Assembly (NCBI GenBank): GCA_037176885.1
Contig: JAWWNJ010000046.1
Location: 1-64,000, forward strand
Direction: 5' to 3'
Length of the DNA: 64,000 nucleotides
DNA from: Favolaschia claudopus
Taxonomy: Eukaryota; Basidiomycota; Agaricomycetes; Agaricales; Mycenaceae
Shown here one piece after another: positions 62,602 to 64,000 of this stretch. The notes below the pieces were generated by a model that was not told the origin of the DNA, ran no database searches, and saw nothing but the letters and a program-made list of their open reading frames with translations. A program made the translations under genes and the position numbers. How positions within the stretch are numbered: the stretch's first letter is position 1; the number at the start of each line of letters is the position of its first letter.

Positions 62602-62959
62602 CGTCGATCGATCAAGGTTTGGAAGAAGATGCGTTTTGTTTACATGTGCTAGATTCGGAGGTTGTTGCTTAAACCGACACATGTGACATTTGACGGGCCG
62701 GAAAAAGGACCGGTGAGAGTCCCAAATGAGGTTTAATACGGCAGTCCGGACAAAATTTGCCCAGAATCCGGACCAAGAAAAAGTGAAAATTACCCAAGAC
62801 TCGTTTTCGCTTCCTCAAAAACCGTGGGAATATTTGATTTGATACAAATCTTGTCCGGACTCGGTATTAAACCTCAATTGGGACTTTCACCGGTCCTCCG
62901 GAAAAGTGACGGTGGCATTGTCACTGTCACACCGAACAAAGCGTTCTGCCACTCCCACC
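62602..62959. promoter_or_regulatory. EF1-beta / F-box promoter split by MITE
   Basis: This is the homologue of the 136-bp bidirectional promoter at 27406-27541, here 358 bp. Shared elements are TTTACATGTGCT near EF1-beta and AAGTGACGG...TGTCACTGTCACACC near the F-box gene. The extra length is mainly a 192-bp MITE, plus about 30 bp of unrelated sequence at 62671-62695. Confidence 0.7.
62706..62897. mobile_element. 192-bp inverted-repeat MITE
   Basis: The left end AGGACCGGTGAGAGTCCCAA and the reverse complement of the right end AGGACCGGTGAAAGTCCCAA continue to match for about 53 bp (through GTTTAATAC and AGTCCGGACAA) with few mismatches. The element is flanked by a perfect 8-bp duplication, CCGGAAAA (62698-62705 and 62898-62905). 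The homologous promoter at 27.4 kb lacks it. It has no coding capacity. An 8-bp target duplication fits hAT-like or Merlin-like transposases; the family is not decided. Confidence 0.85.
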
Positions 62960-64000
62960 ATGGTCCTCACTCGCAGCGCGTGTAGAGCCGCAAGCTCTCT
63001 CTTCAGGCTCCCAAATGAGGTTCTCACCGCAGTAGTGCACGAGTTGTCGACTGCCGACCTTGCGACCGTCTGTCGAACGTCTCAATTGCTGAGGAATATC
63101 GCCACTAGCGCTGGCCAAATACGAATATAATATGCCTTTTGGCGTATCGTATTCATATCCGTATCGTATTTGTCTCCCGGGACCGTATCGTATTCGTAGT
63201 GTATTGTACTCATAGTCATAGGGTTGAATACGGATATATTTTGAATATATTCAAATATATTTCGGGTTGCAAATTTTTCAACGAAGTGCTCCAAAAACAG
63301 CTCAAATGAGGACATACCCTTCTCTCCTGCTGCTTTAATGCATTATAGTGCATTTCGAAAGAAGAATCTCCATCCCAACACTGAGATGCAAAGCCAAATC
63401 AAATTGTTGTGATGGTCGGTGTTCACCCGAGATGCCCGGGTATGCGTCGGAACTGTTGCCGAGCCGTCGGGAGCTCGGGACAACACTTGTCAGCCGGCTG
63501 GACAGGCATTATGTTGATTTTGACCCTCGGCTCCAGGGGCCGGAACACATTTGATGGCAAAAGTTGTGGCAAAATATATTTGAATACGCTGGGGTCCATA
63601 TCGTACTCATATTCATATCGTATCGTGGTCATATTCTTCCATATTCATATTCACTTTCCCTCCCCAAGCCGTATCGTATTCGTATTCCGTTGAATATATT
63701 CAAAATATATTTTTCGTATTATATTTTTGGCCAGCGCTAATCGCCACTCCTTGGCTTTACCGTTGCGTCCGGCTCACAACCAGGTCTGGGCTCAGATCGT
63801 TCGCTATGAGTCTACAGCAGAGCTCCTATCCGTCTCTACCACATCTGGTGTACGAGCTCAATGTCCCAACATTCACTGATCTCCACTGGCACCAAGGTCC
63901 AAGTATCAATGTGCGTTCTCTTAGTTGCCTGCCACAAGTTTCTATTGACCATTGACGCCCGGTAGAGACCACCGTTTTGTCGAAACTCTCAAAGAAATTA
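62960..64000 (+). pseudogene. F-box gene split by transposon, runs off window
   Basis: This is the third paralogue of the F-box family. Exon 1 starts ACCATGGTCCTCACTCGC and encodes an intact F-box (LPNEVLTAVVHELSTADLAT). It is interrupted after LLRNIA by the 634-bp element at 63106-63739. The reading frame then enters the element and stops within a few codons (SAGQIRI). Exon 1 resumes at 63748 (PWLYR-like), then differs from the intact copy near 63885-63910 by an insertion of about 24 nt before the intron 1 donor. Only the first bases of exon 2 lie in the window. With the element present, no F-box/LRR fusion can be made. Confidence 0.85.
63106..63739. mobile_element. 634-bp non-autonomous hAT-like element
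   Basis: Perfect 14-bp terminal inverted repeats, TAGCGCTGGCCAAA...TTTGGCCAGCGCTA, are flanked by a perfect 8-bp target duplication ATCGCCAC (63098-63105 and 63740-63747). Eight-base duplications and TA-beginning termini are hallmarks of the hAT superfamily. The interior is AT-rich. Both ends carry repeated subterminal words (CGTATCGTATTC and ATATTCAAATATATTT types). There is no transposase gene. The paralogous F-box gene at 27.3 kb has the uninterrupted site (ATATCGCCACTCCTTGG), confirming the boundaries. Confidence 0.93.

Overview
The window is the left end of a chromosome from a filamentous basidiomycete, most likely an Agaricomycete. It opens with about 26 copies of CCCTAA, the C-rich strand of a TTAGGG telomere. 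The genes have many short introns (mostly 50-75 bp, GT..AG). The gene set is typical of mushroom-forming fungi: F-box and F-box/LRR paralogues, a BTB protein, a secreted heme peroxidase, an aryl-alcohol-oxidase-type GMC flavoenzyme, a flavin halogenase, a UbiA prenyltransferase and a P450. No rRNA, CRISPR or clear tRNA gene was found. All exon models were built by eye from splice signals, reading-frame phase and family motifs.

1-11.7 kb is telomere plus a mosaic subtelomeric array with no credible genes. It holds 15 copies of one terminal signature: a 20-bp palindrome or near-palindrome, exactly 12 nt, then CTAG. This is the architecture of a Helitron 3' end. Each copy is preceded by three or four copies of a short word whose sequence changes from module to module and tends to match the arm of that module's palindrome. 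Two 2.17-kb blocks are nearly identical. The telomere is fused into the interior of a repeat unit.

11.7-20.2 kb is a transition zone without convincing intact genes. It has a minisatellite, one copy of a repeat with a tRNA-like T arm, and three similar pyrimidine-rich, intron-like spacers in GC-rich sequence that may be a decayed multi-exon gene.

20.2-28.7 kb carries a BTB protein, an F-box pseudogene, a secreted peroxidase, and an intact F-box gene divergently paired with translation elongation factor 1-beta. 29.1-44.9 kb carries secreted or biosynthetic functions: a GMC oxidoreductase, a small cysteine-containing secreted protein, a flavin-dependent halogenase, a UbiA prenyltransferase and a P450. 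The last three lie next to each other and could chlorinate, prenylate and oxidise an aromatic scaffold. 45.9-53.7 kb has an F-box/LRR protein and a 1357-residue Msb1/Mug8-domain polarity protein.

53.7-64 kb has a cluster of the T-arm repeats, a second F-box/LRR gene, and an inverted second copy of the elongation factor/F-box pair. In this copy the shared promoter holds a 192-bp inverted-repeat MITE. The F-box exon is split by a 634-bp hAT-like element with 14-bp TIRs and an 8-bp target duplication. The intact paralogue at 27 kb shows the empty site. The window ends inside this broken gene.
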